Assembly (NCBI GenBank): GCA_035556555.1
Contig: DATMES010000031.1
Coordinates: 1-38,527, forward strand
DNA length: 38,527 bases
DNA from: Frankiaceae bacterium
Lineage (GTDB): Bacteria > Actinomycetota > Actinomycetes > BP-191
Direction of reading: 5' to 3'
Numbering within the stretch: position 1 is the stretch's first letter; every line of letters starts with the position of its first letter. The translations under genes and the position numbers were made by a program. This document shows, piece by piece, positions 24,783 to 35,455 of this stretch. The notes beneath the pieces are model-generated. The model had not been told where the DNA came from and did not search any database. It saw nothing but the letters and a program-made list of their open reading frames with translations.

Positions 24783-25397
24783 ATGTTCGCCACCCGCGCC
24801 ACCACCGCCGTACTGGCCCTTGCGGCAGCGGCCGCCGTCCCCGCCGGTCCCGTCACCCAGCCGGTGACCCAGCAGGCGACGCCGGTCGCGGCGGCGCGGG
24901 TGGCGGACGTCGAGCCGCCCGTCGCGCGACCGCACCACTCGCGCAACCCGAACGGCGGCGGCTCCGTGACCGTCACCGGCGCGGCGCACGACCACGCCGA
25001 CGGCACGCACGAGCACCCGCCCGCGCCGAAGCCCGCGCGGCCTGAGGCGCAGGCGCCCGTCCGCCCGTCCACGGTGCGCCCGGAGGCGGCGCCGGGGGCG
25101 ATGTTCCGGACGGTCGAGGCGGCCATGAACCACCTCGCGTCGGCGTACAACCGCCGCGACCTCGCGGCCATGAAGAAGGTGACGACACCCGAGGCGCGCG
25201 AGCAGCTCGAGGGCATGCGCCCGATCGCGCCGACGCTGCGGCTGAAGTCCTGCACGTGGGGCGAGGACGGCTACTACGGCTGCACGTTCACGCACACGTA
25301 CCCGAAGGGCAAGACCGGCCTCGGCGAGGCGTGGGTCTCGGTCGCGCCGGCCACCAAGCCCGGCTGGTACATGACCGTCGTCGAAGGCTGCGGCTGA
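24783..25397 (+). CDS. Secreted His-rich protein of unknown function
   Basis: A 204-residue exported protein. The signal peptide MFATRATTAVLALAAAAA ends near residue 21. A low-complexity Pro/Ala/His stretch follows (RPHHSRNP, AHDHADGTHEH), possibly metal-binding. A folded C-terminal domain of about 90 residues (FRTVEAAMNHLASAYNRRDLAAMKKVTTPEAREQL) resembles the helix-rich opening of NTF2-like domains and holds three Cys (CTW, GCT and CG at the end). A good ribosome site (GAGGGAG, 24770-24776) precedes the ATG. It is convergent with lepA; the 112-nt gap between them shows no clear terminator. Confidence 0.75.
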   Translation: MFATRATTAVLALAAAAAVPAGPVTQPVTQQATPVAAARVADVEPPVARPHHSRNPNGGGSVTVTGAAHDHADGTHEHPPAPKPARPEAQAPVRPSTVRPEAAPGAMFRTVEAAMNHLASAYNRRDLAAMKKVTTPEAREQLEGMRPIAPTLRLKSCTWGEDGYYGCTFTHTYPKGKTGLGEAWVSVAPATKPGWYMTVVEGCG

Positions 25398-25509
25398 CGC
25401 CGGCCCGCACGTGCCCCCGTTCCTTGAAGATCATCACGCGTGAGACCGGCGTGTGGACTCCAGAGAACGAGAGGGCAGCGACTCGCTCGCCAGAGCCGCC
25501 AGACCCGCC

Positions 25510-27318
<1,809 letters not shown>

Positions 27319-27341
27319 GGGACGGATCGTCCCATGGTTTT

Positions 27342-28163
27342 CTAGCTCGGCTTACGCGCCAGCACCGAGTAGCCGTTCCAGGCGACGACGAGCGTGCCGT
27401 CGGCGTCGGCGGCCTCCACCGCCGCGAACCACGCGTCCCTGTCGGCCAGTGGCACGAAGTCTGCCTCCGGCGGCAGCTGGTCGTTGAGCATGGGCACCGG
27501 CACCGCGGCCTGCGCGAGAGACGTGTAGACGAACGCGTGCGGCGTCACCGTGGCCGCGTCGAGGCCGGCCCGCGCGAGGTACGCGCGCTGGTCGAGACCG
27601 GCGCGGCGGTTGATGAAGCGGCCGGCGATGTGCGCGAGGCAGCGCTCGGCGAGCGCCGTGTCCGCGATGCTGACCGAGAACGAGCCCCAGTCGGTGTCGT
27701 ACGCCAGCACCCGCCCGCCGGGCTTCAGCACGCGCGCGATCTCGCGGCAGGCGAGCGCGGCGTCGGGGACGTGCTGGAGGACGCGTTCGATGCGGACGAC
27801 GTCGAACGACGCGTCGTCGTACGGCAGCGCGGTCACGTCGGCGACGTCGTACGTCACCGGCAGGCGCTCGTCGTGGCGCTCGCGCGCGGCCTCGACCATC
27901 GCCTTGCTGAGGTCGATCGCGACGACCTCGCCGGCGGGCAGCACACGCTCGGCCAGCTCGCGGGCGTCGGCGCCGAGACCGCAGCCGACCTCGAGGACAC
28001 GTTCGCCGGGCTGCGCGTCGAGCATCGCGGCGGTGATCTCGTGCACCGCGCGGACCTCGGGCAGCGCGGCGACGGCTTCGAGGTACGCGATGAGGTGCGG
28101 CGCGACGCCCGAGGTGTCGACGTCGCGGAAGACGTGCTCGTTCTCGATCTTGATCTCCGTCAC
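27342..28163 (-). CDS. Class I SAM-dependent methyltransferase
   Basis: A 273-residue methyltransferase with the Rossmann-like SAM motif [13 protein letters not shown], an acidic motif II ([14 protein letters not shown]), [18 protein letters not shown] and [26 protein letters not shown]. It is of the UbiE/Methyltransf_11 type. The acceptor is unknown; the C-terminal half with [18 protein letters not shown] could cap the active site. The GTG at 28163 ([11 protein letters not shown]) is preferred over the TTG at 28199, which would add a low-quality leader. It is divergent from the APH-like gene with 46 nt between starts. Confidence 0.88.
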   Translation of the reverse strand: MTEIKIENEHVFRDVDTSGVAPHLIAYLEAVAALPEVRAVHEITAAMLDAQPGERVLEVGCGLGADARELAERVLPAGEVVAIDLSKAMVEAARERHDERLPVTYDVADVTALPYDDASFDVVRIERVLQHVPDAALACREIARVLKPGGRVLAYDTDWGSFSVSIADTALAERCLAHIAGRFINRRAGLDQRAYLARAGLDAATVTPHAFVYTSLAQAAVPVPMLNDQLPPEADFVPLADRDAWFAAVEAADADGTLVVAWNGYSVLARKPS

Positions 28164-28209
28164 GCCGGACAGGCTCGCGGGTGCGTGCGCGGGCGTCAAT
28201 GATGGGCTG

Positions 28210-29130
28210 ATGCTGGGTCAGGGCGTACGGCTGCCGTGGGGCGACATCCCCGCGCCCGTCCGCGCGGGCATCGCGTCCGTGGCGGGCGGTGCGGTCGTCG
28301 GCGCCGAGACCTGCGCGGGCGGCTTCTCGCCGGGCGCGGCGGCGCGGCTGACGCTCGACGGCGGCGGGACGGCGTTCGTCAAGGCGGTCTCGGCGGCGCA
28401 GAACCCGCTCTCGCCGGGCGCGTACCGCGAGGAGGCCGTCGTCAACGGCTGGCTGCCGGCGCACCCCGCGCTGCCGCGGCTGCTGGGGACGTACGACGAC
28501 GGCGAGTGGGTCGCGCTGGTCTTCGAGTGCGTGGACGCGGGGACGCCGTCGTTGCCGTGGGTGCGGTCCGAGCTGTCCGCGGTGCTGCGCGCGCTGGTGT
28601 CGGTGCAGGCCGCGGGGACGCCTGTGCCGGCGGAGGCGCGGCCGATCGCGGAGCTGTTCGAGGACGACTTCGGGTCGTGGCGCACTCTCGCCGCCTCGCC
28701 CGTCGAGGGCCTGGACGCGTGGACGCTCGCCAACCTCGACCGCCTGGCCTCGCTCGAGGCGGGGTGGGCCGCGGCGGCGTCGGGCGACACCCTCGTGCAC
28801 GCGGACGTCCGGGCCGACAACGTGCTCGTCCGCGGTGGCTCGGCCTGGATCGTGGACTGGCCGTGGGCCTGCGCGGGGGCCGGGTGGGTGGACGGCGTGC
28901 TGTTCGCGCCGAGCGTGTCGTTGCAGGGCGGGCCGGCGCCGGAGGAGCTGATGGCGGCGGCGTACCCGGACGCGCCGTGCGACGGCGTCCTCGCGGTGCT
29001 CGCGGCGGTGGCGGGGTTCTTCACGCTGAACGCGCTGCAGCCCGCTCCCCAGGGACTGCCGACGTTGCGTGCGCACCAGGACGCCTCGGGGCGCGCGTGC
29101 CGCGAGTGGCTGGCGCGGCTGCTGGGGTGA
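28210..29130 (+). CDS. Aminoglycoside/choline phosphotransferase-fold kinase
   Basis: A 306-residue APH-family protein. An N-lobe strand with FVKAV (Lys candidate) precedes a helix EEAVVNGWL. The catalytic loop LVHADVRADNVLV (Asp and Asn of HxDxxxxN) and the metal-binding segment IVDWPWA follow. The family covers antibiotic kinases, homoserine/choline kinases and many uncharacterised proteins; resistance function is not implied. The ATG at 28210 is used. The rpsT promoter region follows the stop. Confidence 0.88.
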   Translation: MLGQGVRLPWGDIPAPVRAGIASVAGGAVVGAETCAGGFSPGAAARLTLDGGGTAFVKAVSAAQNPLSPGAYREEAVVNGWLPAHPALPRLLGTYDDGEWVALVFECVDAGTPSLPWVRSELSAVLRALVSVQAAGTPVPAEARPIAELFEDDFGSWRTLAASPVEGLDAWTLANLDRLASLEAGWAAAASGDTLVHADVRADNVLVRGGSAWIVDWPWACAGAGWVDGVLFAPSVSLQGGPAPEELMAAAYPDAPCDGVLAVLAAVAGFFTLNALQPAPQGLPTLRAHQDASGRACREWLARLLG

Positions 29131-29132
29131 GG

Positions 29133-29162
29133 TTGGCCGTGCCGGGGGCTCGCTGGTAGTCT
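29133..29162 (+). promoter_or_regulatory. Candidate rpsT promoter
   Basis: TTGGCC (29133-29138), an 18-nt spacer, and TAGTCT (29157-29162) fit a primary-sigma promoter of actinobacterial type (TTG... and TANNNT). Transcription would start near 29169, giving an rpsT leader of about 55 nt. The leader contains CGCCGCTTCGGCG, able to form a short stem, and a purine-rich GGGCAAAGGG. No other gene lies between this site and rpsT. Confidence 0.5.
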
Positions 29163-29225
29163 CTGGCGGTTGGCGCGCCGCTTCGGCGTGCCCGTACTCC
29201 ATACCTCCGGGCAAAGGGCTTACGC

Positions 29226-29486
29226 GTGGCGAACATCAAGTCGCAGATCAAGCGCATCAAGACGAACGAGAAGGCGCGGCTGCGCAACAAGGCGGTCAAG
29301 TCGTCGCTCAAGACGTCGGTGCGCCGGTTCCGCGAGGCGGCCGCCGCGGGCGACCGCGACACCGCGCTGACCGCGCTCACCGAGGCGTCGCGCGCGCTCG
29401 ACAAGGCCGCGAGCAAGGGCGTCATCCACGCCAACCAGGCGGCCAACCGCAAGTCGGCCATGGCCAAGCGCGCGGCGTCGATCTAG
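29226..29486 (+). CDS. rpsT: 30S ribosomal protein S20
   Basis: An 86-residue primary rRNA-binding protein of the small subunit. It begins [20 protein letters not shown] and ends [19 protein letters not shown], the classical S20 ends, and consists of three basic helices. The GTG start (29226) is within good distance of AAAGGG. The gene is on the plus strand, flanked by the minus-strand membrane protein/holA/comEC group, as in other actinobacteria. Expression is presumably from the TAGTCT promoter upstream. Confidence 0.98.
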   Translation: MANIKSQIKRIKTNEKARLRNKAVKSSLKTSVRRFREAAAAGDRDTALTALTEASRALDKAASKGVIHANQAANRKSAMAKRAASI

Positions 29487-29514
29487 GCGCTCCGCCCGAC
29501 CGCTTCCGGCGGCG

Positions 29515-29910
29515 TCACCCTTCGTGGGTGGCGCCGCCGCTGTCGTTCTGCCGGGTCTCGGCGCTCGGCTCGCGGCGCGGCAGCACGCCGGCGAGCACGT
29601 CGTGGAACTTCACGACCGCCGCCGCCCCGATGGGCAGGATCAGCGGCGCCCAGGCGGTCGCGCGGTCGGCGAGCGCGACGAGGCCCCCGGCGACGGCCAT
29701 GCCCTCGACGAGCAGCGCCCGCTGCCAGCCGTTCGGGTGGACGTGCTCGAGGCGCAGGACGCGCGGGTAGAGCGGCTCCTTCTCGCCCCCGGAGGCGAGC
29801 ATCTTCCGCAGCCGGTCGCCGATGCTGCCCTGGTCGTCGGGGTCGGGGTCGGGCTCCAGGTCGGGGTCGTCGACCGCGGCGTACCCGTCGACCTTCTCGT
29901 CGGTGGTCAT
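29515..29910 (-). CDS. Small membrane protein with acidic N-terminus
   Basis: A 131-residue protein. The first 30 residues are strongly acidic (DPDLEPDPDPDDQ). An amphipathic stretch RLRKMLASGG follows, then two membrane helices (about 64-81 and 87-104) and a hydrophilic tail. I do not recognise the family. Its ATG overlaps the holA stop (ATGA). It is in the same reading frame as comEC, which has no stop in between, so a machine caller may wrongly fuse the two. Confidence 0.75.
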   Translation of the reverse strand: MTTDEKVDGYAAVDDPDLEPDPDPDDQGSIGDRLRKMLASGGEKEPLYPRVLRLEHVHPNGWQRALLVEGMAVAGGLVALADRATAWAPLILPIGAAAVVKFHDVLAGVLPRREPSAETRQNDSGGATHEG

Positions 29911-30881
29911 CGGGCGCCTCCTCCGGGCGACCCGGCGATCGCGAGAACGGCGCGTTCGACCGCGAAGTGCGGGTCGGTGCCGCCGCCCTTGACCTCGCCG
30001 TCGGCGACCGCGACGGCGGAGTGAGCTGCGGCGAGCGAGTCGGGCGTCCAGCCGCGCATCTGCCGGCGGGCCTTGTCGACCATCCACGGCGCGAGCTTCA
30101 GGTCGCGGGCGATCGCGTCGCCCCGCCCGCGGCCCGCGGAGGCGACCTTGGCGACCGTACGCAGCTGCCGCGCGAGCGCGGCCACCACGAGCACCGGGTC
30201 CACCCCCGCGCCGAACGCGTGCCGCAGCTCGACCAGCGCCCCGGGGACGTCGCCCTCGATGGCGCGGTCGGCCACGGCGAAGCCGCTCGCGTCGGCGCGG
30301 CCGCGGAAGAAGCGCGCGACGGCGCGTTCGTCCACGGTGCCCGCGGTGTCGACGGCGAGCTGGCTGCACGCGCCGGACAGCTCGCGCAGGTCGCCGCCCA
30401 CGGCGTCGACGATCGCCCGGCAGGCACCCGCGGTCACCTCGGCGCCCGCGCGGTCCAACTCGCCCTGGACGAACGCCAGCCGGTCGCCCAGCTTGTCGAC
30501 CTTGGCGCACGCCACGACGACGACGCCCGCCGCCTTGACGGCGTCGAGCAGCTTCTTGCCCTTCGGGCCGCCGCCATGGACGAGCACGAGGCAGGTGCCG
30601 TCGACCGGCGTGGTCACGAGCGGCAGCAGCGCGTCGCGTACCTCGTCTGTGCAGTCCTGCGTGCCGCGCAGCACCAGCACCCGCAGCTCGCCGAACAGCG
30701 ACGGCGTCTGCAGGTCCATGAGCGTCGTCGGGTCGGCCGCCGCGCCGGGCACGTCGCGGACGTCGGCGTTGGGGTCCTGCTCGCGGGCAGCCGCCAGCAC
30801 GGCGGCGACGGCGCGGCTGACGAGGAGCTCCTCGTCGCCGTGCACGAGCGTCACCGGCGCGAGCGCGGTCCTGGCGGGCAC
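29907..30881 (-). CDS. holA: DNA polymerase III subunit delta
   Basis: Clamp-loader subunit that opens the beta sliding clamp. The 324-residue protein has the HolA N-terminal domain (LVHGDEELLVSRAV, SLFGELRVLVLRG), a central AAA+-like region with GGDLRELSGACSQLA, and a C-terminal domain with FAVADRAIEGDVPGALVELRHA and LAPWMVDKARRQMRGW. The GTG at 30881 is used. It directly follows comEC and is coupled to the membrane protein by ATGA. This comEA-comEC-holA-rpsT neighbourhood is conserved in actinobacteria. Confidence 0.95.
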   Translation of the reverse strand: MPARTALAPVTLVHGDEELLVSRAVAAVLAAAREQDPNADVRDVPGAAADPTTLMDLQTPSLFGELRVLVLRGTQDCTDEVRDALLPLVTTPVDGTCLVLVHGGGPKGKKLLDAVKAAGVVVVACAKVDKLGDRLAFVQGELDRAGAEVTAGACRAIVDAVGGDLRELSGACSQLAVDTAGTVDERAVARFFRGRADASGFAVADRAIEGDVPGALVELRHAFGAGVDPVLVVAALARQLRTVAKVASAGRGRGDAIARDLKLAPWMVDKARRQMRGWTPDSLAAAHSAVAVADGEVKGGGTDPHFAVERAVLAIAGSPGGGAR

Positions 30882-30891
30882 GGAGCAAGGA

Positions 30892-33297
30892 TCGCACGGG
30901 AGGAGGCGCGCGGGCGCGCACGCGGCACCAGAGCGCGGGCGCTTCCTCGCGCCGCCAGGCGATCGCGACGGCGCGCGCGGTGCCGTCGGGGCTGGTCGGC
31001 GGCGCTGTGCCAGGGCCGCGACGGCCCGTGACGCGGACGCCTCCGGTCGCGGCGGTCACGGCGACGTCGCCGTCGCGGTCGGTGCGGAACGTGCGCATCC
31101 CCCTCTCCCCCAGCGCGTCCAGCGTGCTGGCCGCGGGGTGGCCGTACGGGTTGTCGCGGCCCGCGCTGACGAGCGCCGCCGCGGCACCGGTCGCGTCGAG
31201 GAACTCGGCGGTCTGCCGCGCGGAGCCGTGGTGCGGCACCTTGAGGACGTCCGCCCTGCCGACGGCGCCGCGGGCGAGCAGCGCGAGCTGGGCCGGCTCC
31301 TCGACGTCGCCGGTGAGCAGCGCGGTGAGGCCCGGGAGCGTGGCGCGGAGGACGAGCGAGCTGTTGTTGGGGTCGGAGTCGGTGCCGCGGAACGCCCGCT
31401 CGGGCCCGAGTACCTCGAACGCCGCGTCGCCGACGGCCCACCGTTCGCCCAAGCCCGCGACGCGGACCGGCACGCCGCGCTCGGCAGCCCAGCCGAGCAC
31501 GCGTACGCGCTCCTCCGGCGGCTCGCCGAGCGGGCTCACGACGATCTCGGCGGGTCTGCGGCCGCGCAGGACGCCGGGCAGCCCCTCGACGTGGTCGGCG
31601 TGGAAGTGCGTGAGGACTATCGCCGCGAGGCGCCGCACGCGGAGGTCGCGCAGGCAGCGGTCGGCCGCGAGCGGGTCGGGGCCGGCGTCGACGACGACGG
31701 CACCGGCGGACGTACGGACGACGAGCGCGTCGCCCTGCCCGACGTCGCAGGCGACGAGCCGCCAGCGTGGTGGGGGCCAGGAGGGGGCGACGTACGTCGT
31801 GACGGTCAGCGCCACGACGGCGGCGGCGGTCGCGGTGCCGACGGCGAGGCGACCTGCGCGCCGGGCAAGGAGCGCGGCGACCGTGAGCAGCAGCGCGACC
31901 GTGACGAACGCGCCGAACAGGCCGGTGGGGACGCCGAGCGTCGCGGCGGGGAGGGTGGCGCCGTACCGCGCGACGCGGACCAGCCACCCCACGGGCACGC
32001 CGGCGAGCCACGCGACGCCGCGCGCGAGGGGGCGAGAGACCGGCGCGACGGCGGCGGCGGTGAAGCCGGCGAGCGTGGCGGGGGCGACGGCGGGCGCGGC
32101 GGCGACGTTGGCGGGGACGGCGACGAGGCTGACCTTGCCGAACGCCGCCGCGAGCAGCGGCGCGCACGCCGCCTGCGCCGCGAGCGGGGTGGCGACGGCG
32201 TCGGCGAGCCAGCCTGGGAGGCGGCGTTCGAGGCGGGTGCGCCAGGGCGGCGCGAGGACGAGGAGGCCGGCGGTCGCGCAGGTGGACAGCGCGAAGCCGA
32301 GCGACGTCGCGAGCGCGGGGTCGAGCAGGACGAGGAACAGCACGGCGCCCGCGAGGAAGCGGAGGGCGAGACGTTCGCGGCCGGTGACGGTGCCGACGAG
32401 GCCGAACGCGCCCATCGTCGCCGCGCGCAGCACCGACGGGGACGGCCGCGCGAGCAGCACGAAGAACGCCAGCCCGAGCCCGCCCAGGACCGCCGCCGTG
32501 CGCGGCCCGACGCCGCAGCGCCGCGCGACGAGGAGGACGGCGGCGAGCAGGATGGCGACGTTCGCTCCGGAGACCGCGACGAGGTGGGTCAGGCCGGTGC
32601 GACGGAAGTCCTCGCGTACGGCAGGGTCGAGGCGGGTCGTGTCGCCGACGACGAGGCCTGGCAGCAGGCCGCGCGCGTCGGCCGGCAGCACGCTCGACGC
32701 GTCGCGCAGGCCCGCGCGCAGGTGGCCGGCGACGCGGCTGGCGAGCGGCGCGCGGGCGAGGCGTACGGGCTCCGCGAACGGCTCGAACGACGGCCCCGAC
32801 ACCGAGGAGCGGAGCCTCCCGGTGACACGGAGGCGTTCGCCGGGGAGACGGTCGGCCCAGCCCGGGCCGCGCGCGAAGACCACGAGCGCGCGGCGCAGAC
32901 GCAGGGCGGTGGTGCCGCGGACGAGGCGTTCGGCGCGGACCTCGACGAACGTCGTGTCGGCGATGCGCTGCGCGCCGACGACGCGGCCGGTGAGCGGGCG
33001 CGGGTCGCCGGTGACGGTGAGGTCGAGCGTGACGACGGCGCGGTCGGCGGCGAGTGCGGTGAGCGGTCCGTCGCGGGTGGCGGCGCGGGCGGTCGTGGCG
33101 ACGACCCCGGCCAGCGCGCAGGCGAGCAAGGCGGCCGCGACGGGGATCACGTGCCTGCGCGCGGGACGTACGCAGCCGAGGAGGACGCCGCCGAGCACGG
33201 CGACGAGGCCGACCGCGGCGCGAGGGTGGTGGGTGGCGACGGCGGCGGCGAGCCACGCCGCGAGGGCGGGGAGCACGAGGCGGAGGTCGGCGTTCAC
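30892..33297 (-). CDS. comEC: ComEC/Rec2-type DNA uptake channel (no in-frame stop)
   Basis: Membrane channel thought to carry single-stranded DNA into the cell. Family features run to about residue 760: several N-terminal helices, a competence domain with GLLPGLVVGDT and LTHLVAVSGANVAIL, more helices, then a metallo-beta-lactamase-like domain with HFHADH (564-569), LTGD (661-664) and PHHGS (688-692). GTG 33297 overlaps the comEA stop. The frame has no stop before 29515. I end the feature at codon 802, a CGA at 30894-30892, where codon bias weakens just before the holA start; an ancestral TGA there would give 801 residues. The real end is uncertain. Confidence 0.85.
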
Positions 33298-34010
33298 ACG
33301 GTCACCAGCGCCTGGATGGACTCGTACTTGCGCGCGCCGATCCCGCTCACCTCGCGGAGCTGCTCGACACTGGCGAACGGCCCGTGCGCCGTACGCCACT
33401 CCACGATGCGGTCGGCGAGCACCGGGCCGATGCCGGGCAGCTCGTCGAGCTGGTCGGCGGTGGCGGTGTTGAGGTCGAGCAGCGCGCCCTGGGCGGGTGG
33501 CGCGCCGGGTGCGGCGGCGGCGGCACGCGCGCCGACGATGACCTGCTCGCCGTCGACGAGCTTGCGGGCGAGGTTGAGCCCCTCGGTGGTGACGCCGCGC
33601 TTCAGCCCGCCCGCGGCGGTCAGCGCGTCGGCGACGCGGGAGCCGGGAGGGAGGCGTACGAGACCCGGCTTGCGTACGTCGCCCGCGACGTCCACCACGA
33701 GCAGCGCGGCCGAGGGAACGGGTGTGGAGACGACGACGCGCGGCGGCGGTACGTCGACCGCCTGGGGACGCCCGCGCCAGACGACGAAGCCGGTGACGGC
33801 GACGGCGACCACGGCCACACACGCGAGCGCGAGGGCGCCGCGCGGGCCCGGGTCGACCCGCAGGGCAGGCACCTCGGCGGGTGCCGGCTCGGCTGGGGGC
33901 GGGTCGGGCGGGACCGGCGGGACTGGCGGAAGCGGTGTCCCGAAGAGTGCCGCGAGGCGCGCGCGAACGGCCGGGCTCGGCTCGGCGGCGGGGCGCGTTC
34001 GGAACAGCAC
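33294..34010 (-). CDS. comEA: ComEA-type competence protein (SLBB plus helix-hairpin-helix)
   Basis: Membrane-anchored DNA receptor for uptake. The 238-residue product has a Pro-rich cytoplasmic segment, one membrane helix (GALALACVAVVAVAVTGFVVW), an SLBB domain (VVDVAGDVRKPGLVRLPPGSRVADAL), and paired helix-hairpin-helix motifs (LDLNTATADQLDELPGIGPVLADRI, then REVSGIGARKYESI). The start is uncertain: GTG 34010 or GTG 34028 (six residues longer). It overlaps comEC by GTGA. Together with comEC it suggests a natural-transformation apparatus, although pilus genes are not in the window. Confidence 0.92.
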   Translation of the reverse strand: MLFRTRPAAEPSPAVRARLAALFGTPLPPVPPVPPDPPPAEPAPAEVPALRVDPGPRGALALACVAVVAVAVTGFVVWRGRPQAVDVPPPRVVVSTPVPSAALLVVDVAGDVRKPGLVRLPPGSRVADALTAAGGLKRGVTTEGLNLARKLVDGEQVIVGARAAAAAPGAPPAQGALLDLNTATADQLDELPGIGPVLADRIVEWRTAHGPFASVEQLREVSGIGARKYESIQALVTV

Positions 34011-34049
34011 CCATCCGAGGCTAAGCACATCGGAGGGCCGAAAACGAGG

Positions 34050-34631
34050 TCAGACCAAATCTGTGGACGACCGTTTGTTCGTCCACCACCGCACGAAGTT
34101 CACCTGGTGGCGCAGCAGCACGACGAACGCGATCGCCGCCGCCCACGCGACGTCCGCGCCACTGTCGCGGTAGACGAGCGCCACGACGACGAGCACCAGC
34201 GCCGACGTCACCGAGCCGAGCGCGACCCACTTCGTGACGACGACGACGAGCACCCAGACGACGAGGACGTACGGCGCCCACGCAGGGTGCGAGCCGAGGA
34301 TCGCGCCGGCCGCGGTCGCGACGCCCTTGCCGCCGTGGCCGCGCAGGTACGGCGACGACACGTGTCCCAGCATCGCCGCGAAACCCGCGACGAGCCCCGC
34401 CTCGTGCGACGCCAGCAGCGCGAACGCGAGCGCGGGCACGTACCCCTTCGCCACGTCGAGCAGGCCGACGGCGATGCCGGCCTTGCGGCCGAGGACGCGC
34501 CCGACGTTGGTGGCGCCGGGGTTGCCGGAGCCGGACCCGCGCAGGTCCGCGCCGAAGTGCCGCGCGACGAGCGTCGCCGGCGACACGGCGCCGAGCAGGT
34601 AGCCGACGACAGCGGCGAGGACGTACGTCAT
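34050..34631 (-). CDS. plsY: Acyl-phosphate:glycerol-3-phosphate acyltransferase PlsY
   Basis: Integral membrane acyltransferase that makes lysophosphatidic acid from acyl phosphate. The 193-residue protein has the three PlsY motifs: GSGNPGATN (34-42), GHGGKGVATAAG (98-109) and a third near GSHPAW, set among about five membrane helices. Its ATG overlaps the degV stop by one base (TGATG), indicating termination-reinitiation coupling with the DegV gene. The fatty-acid-binding DegV and the acyltransferase form a sensible lipid pair. Confidence 0.92.
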   Translation of the reverse strand: MTYVLAAVVGYLLGAVSPATLVARHFGADLRGSGSGNPGATNVGRVLGRKAGIAVGLLDVAKGYVPALAFALLASHEAGLVAGFAAMLGHVSSPYLRGHGGKGVATAAGAILGSHPAWAPYVLVVWVLVVVVTKWVALGSVTSALVLVVVALVYRDSGADVAWAAAIAFVVLLRHQVNFVRWWTNKRSSTDLV

Positions 34632-35455
34632 CAGTGCCTGTGCACGACGACGGCGAGCATGCCGGGGCCTGTGTGCGCGCCGACGACGGCGCCGACCTCG
34701 GTGACGTAGAAGGCGTCCAGGTCGAGGCGGGCACGGAGCCGGTCGGCGAGGGCGGCCGCGCGGTCGGCCGACGCGAGGTGGTGGACCGCGACCGAGACGC
34801 GGCCGCCGCCGCCCTCGGCGACGGCGAGCTCCTCGAGGCGCGCGATGGCCTTGGACGCCGTGCGCACCTTCTCCAGCGGCGCGATGGCCCCGTCGGCGAT
34901 GTGGAGCAACGGCTTGACGGACAGCGCGGTGCCCACGAGCGCGGCGGCGGCGCCGATGCGGCCGCCGCGGCGGAGGTACTCCAGCGTGTCGACGTAGAAC
35001 AGCGTCCGCGTCCGCGCCGCCGCCTGCTCCGCGGCGGCCGCGACCTCGTCGATCGAGCCGCCCTTGGCCGCGGAGTCGGCGGCCGCGAGCGCGGCGAAGC
35101 CGAGGCCCATCCCGGTCTGCCCGGAGTCGACGACGCGGAGCGTACGGTCGCCCGCCGCGGCGGCCGCGGCGCTCGCGGTCCCCGAGAGCTTCGCGGAGAG
35201 GTGCACGGCCACGACCTCGGAGGCACCGCACGCGTCGTACGCCGCCTCGAACGCCGCCGGCGTGGGCTGCGACGTCGTCGCGCGCCGTCCCGCGCCGGTG
35301 ATCCACCGCGCGAACTCCGCGGGCGTCAGGTCCACGCCTTCGAGCGCCGTACGGTCCCCCATCGTCACCTGCAGCGGCACGACGGTGATGCCGCGCTCGG
35401 CGGCCAGCCCCTCGGGCAGGTACGCCGTCGAGTCGGTGACGACCGCGACGGTCAT
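34631..35455 (-). CDS. DegV-family fatty-acid-binding protein
   Basis: A 274-residue EDD-fold protein that in related systems (FakB) binds fatty acid for phosphorylation by a FakA kinase. It has the N-terminal VAVVTDSTAYLP, VVPLQVTMGD, TTSQPTPAAF, VHLSAKLSGTASAA, VVDSGQTGMGLGF, and the C-terminal YVTEVGAVVGAHTGPGMLAVV. No FakA homologue is in the window. Its ATG overlaps the leuS stop by one base, and its stop overlaps plsY by one base. The three genes form one tightly coupled unit. Confidence 0.94.
   Translation of the reverse strand: MTVAVVTDSTAYLPEGLAAERGITVVPLQVTMGDRTALEGVDLTPAEFARWITGAGRRATTSQPTPAAFEAAYDACGASEVVAVHLSAKLSGTASAAAAAAGDRTLRVVDSGQTGMGLGFAALAAADSAAKGGSIDEVAAAAEQAAARTRTLFYVDTLEYLRRGGRIGAAAALVGTALSVKPLLHIADGAIAPLEKVRTASKAIARLEELAVAEGGGGRVSVAVHHLASADRAAALADRLRARLDLDAFYVTEVGAVVGAHTGPGMLAVVVHRH

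Noticed and set aside
29515-33297. A natural ComEC-membrane-protein fusion
   Set aside because: The stretch between them translates to Arg/Ala/Gly-rich low complexity and coincides with holA in another frame. The downstream gene has its own ATGA-coupled start.
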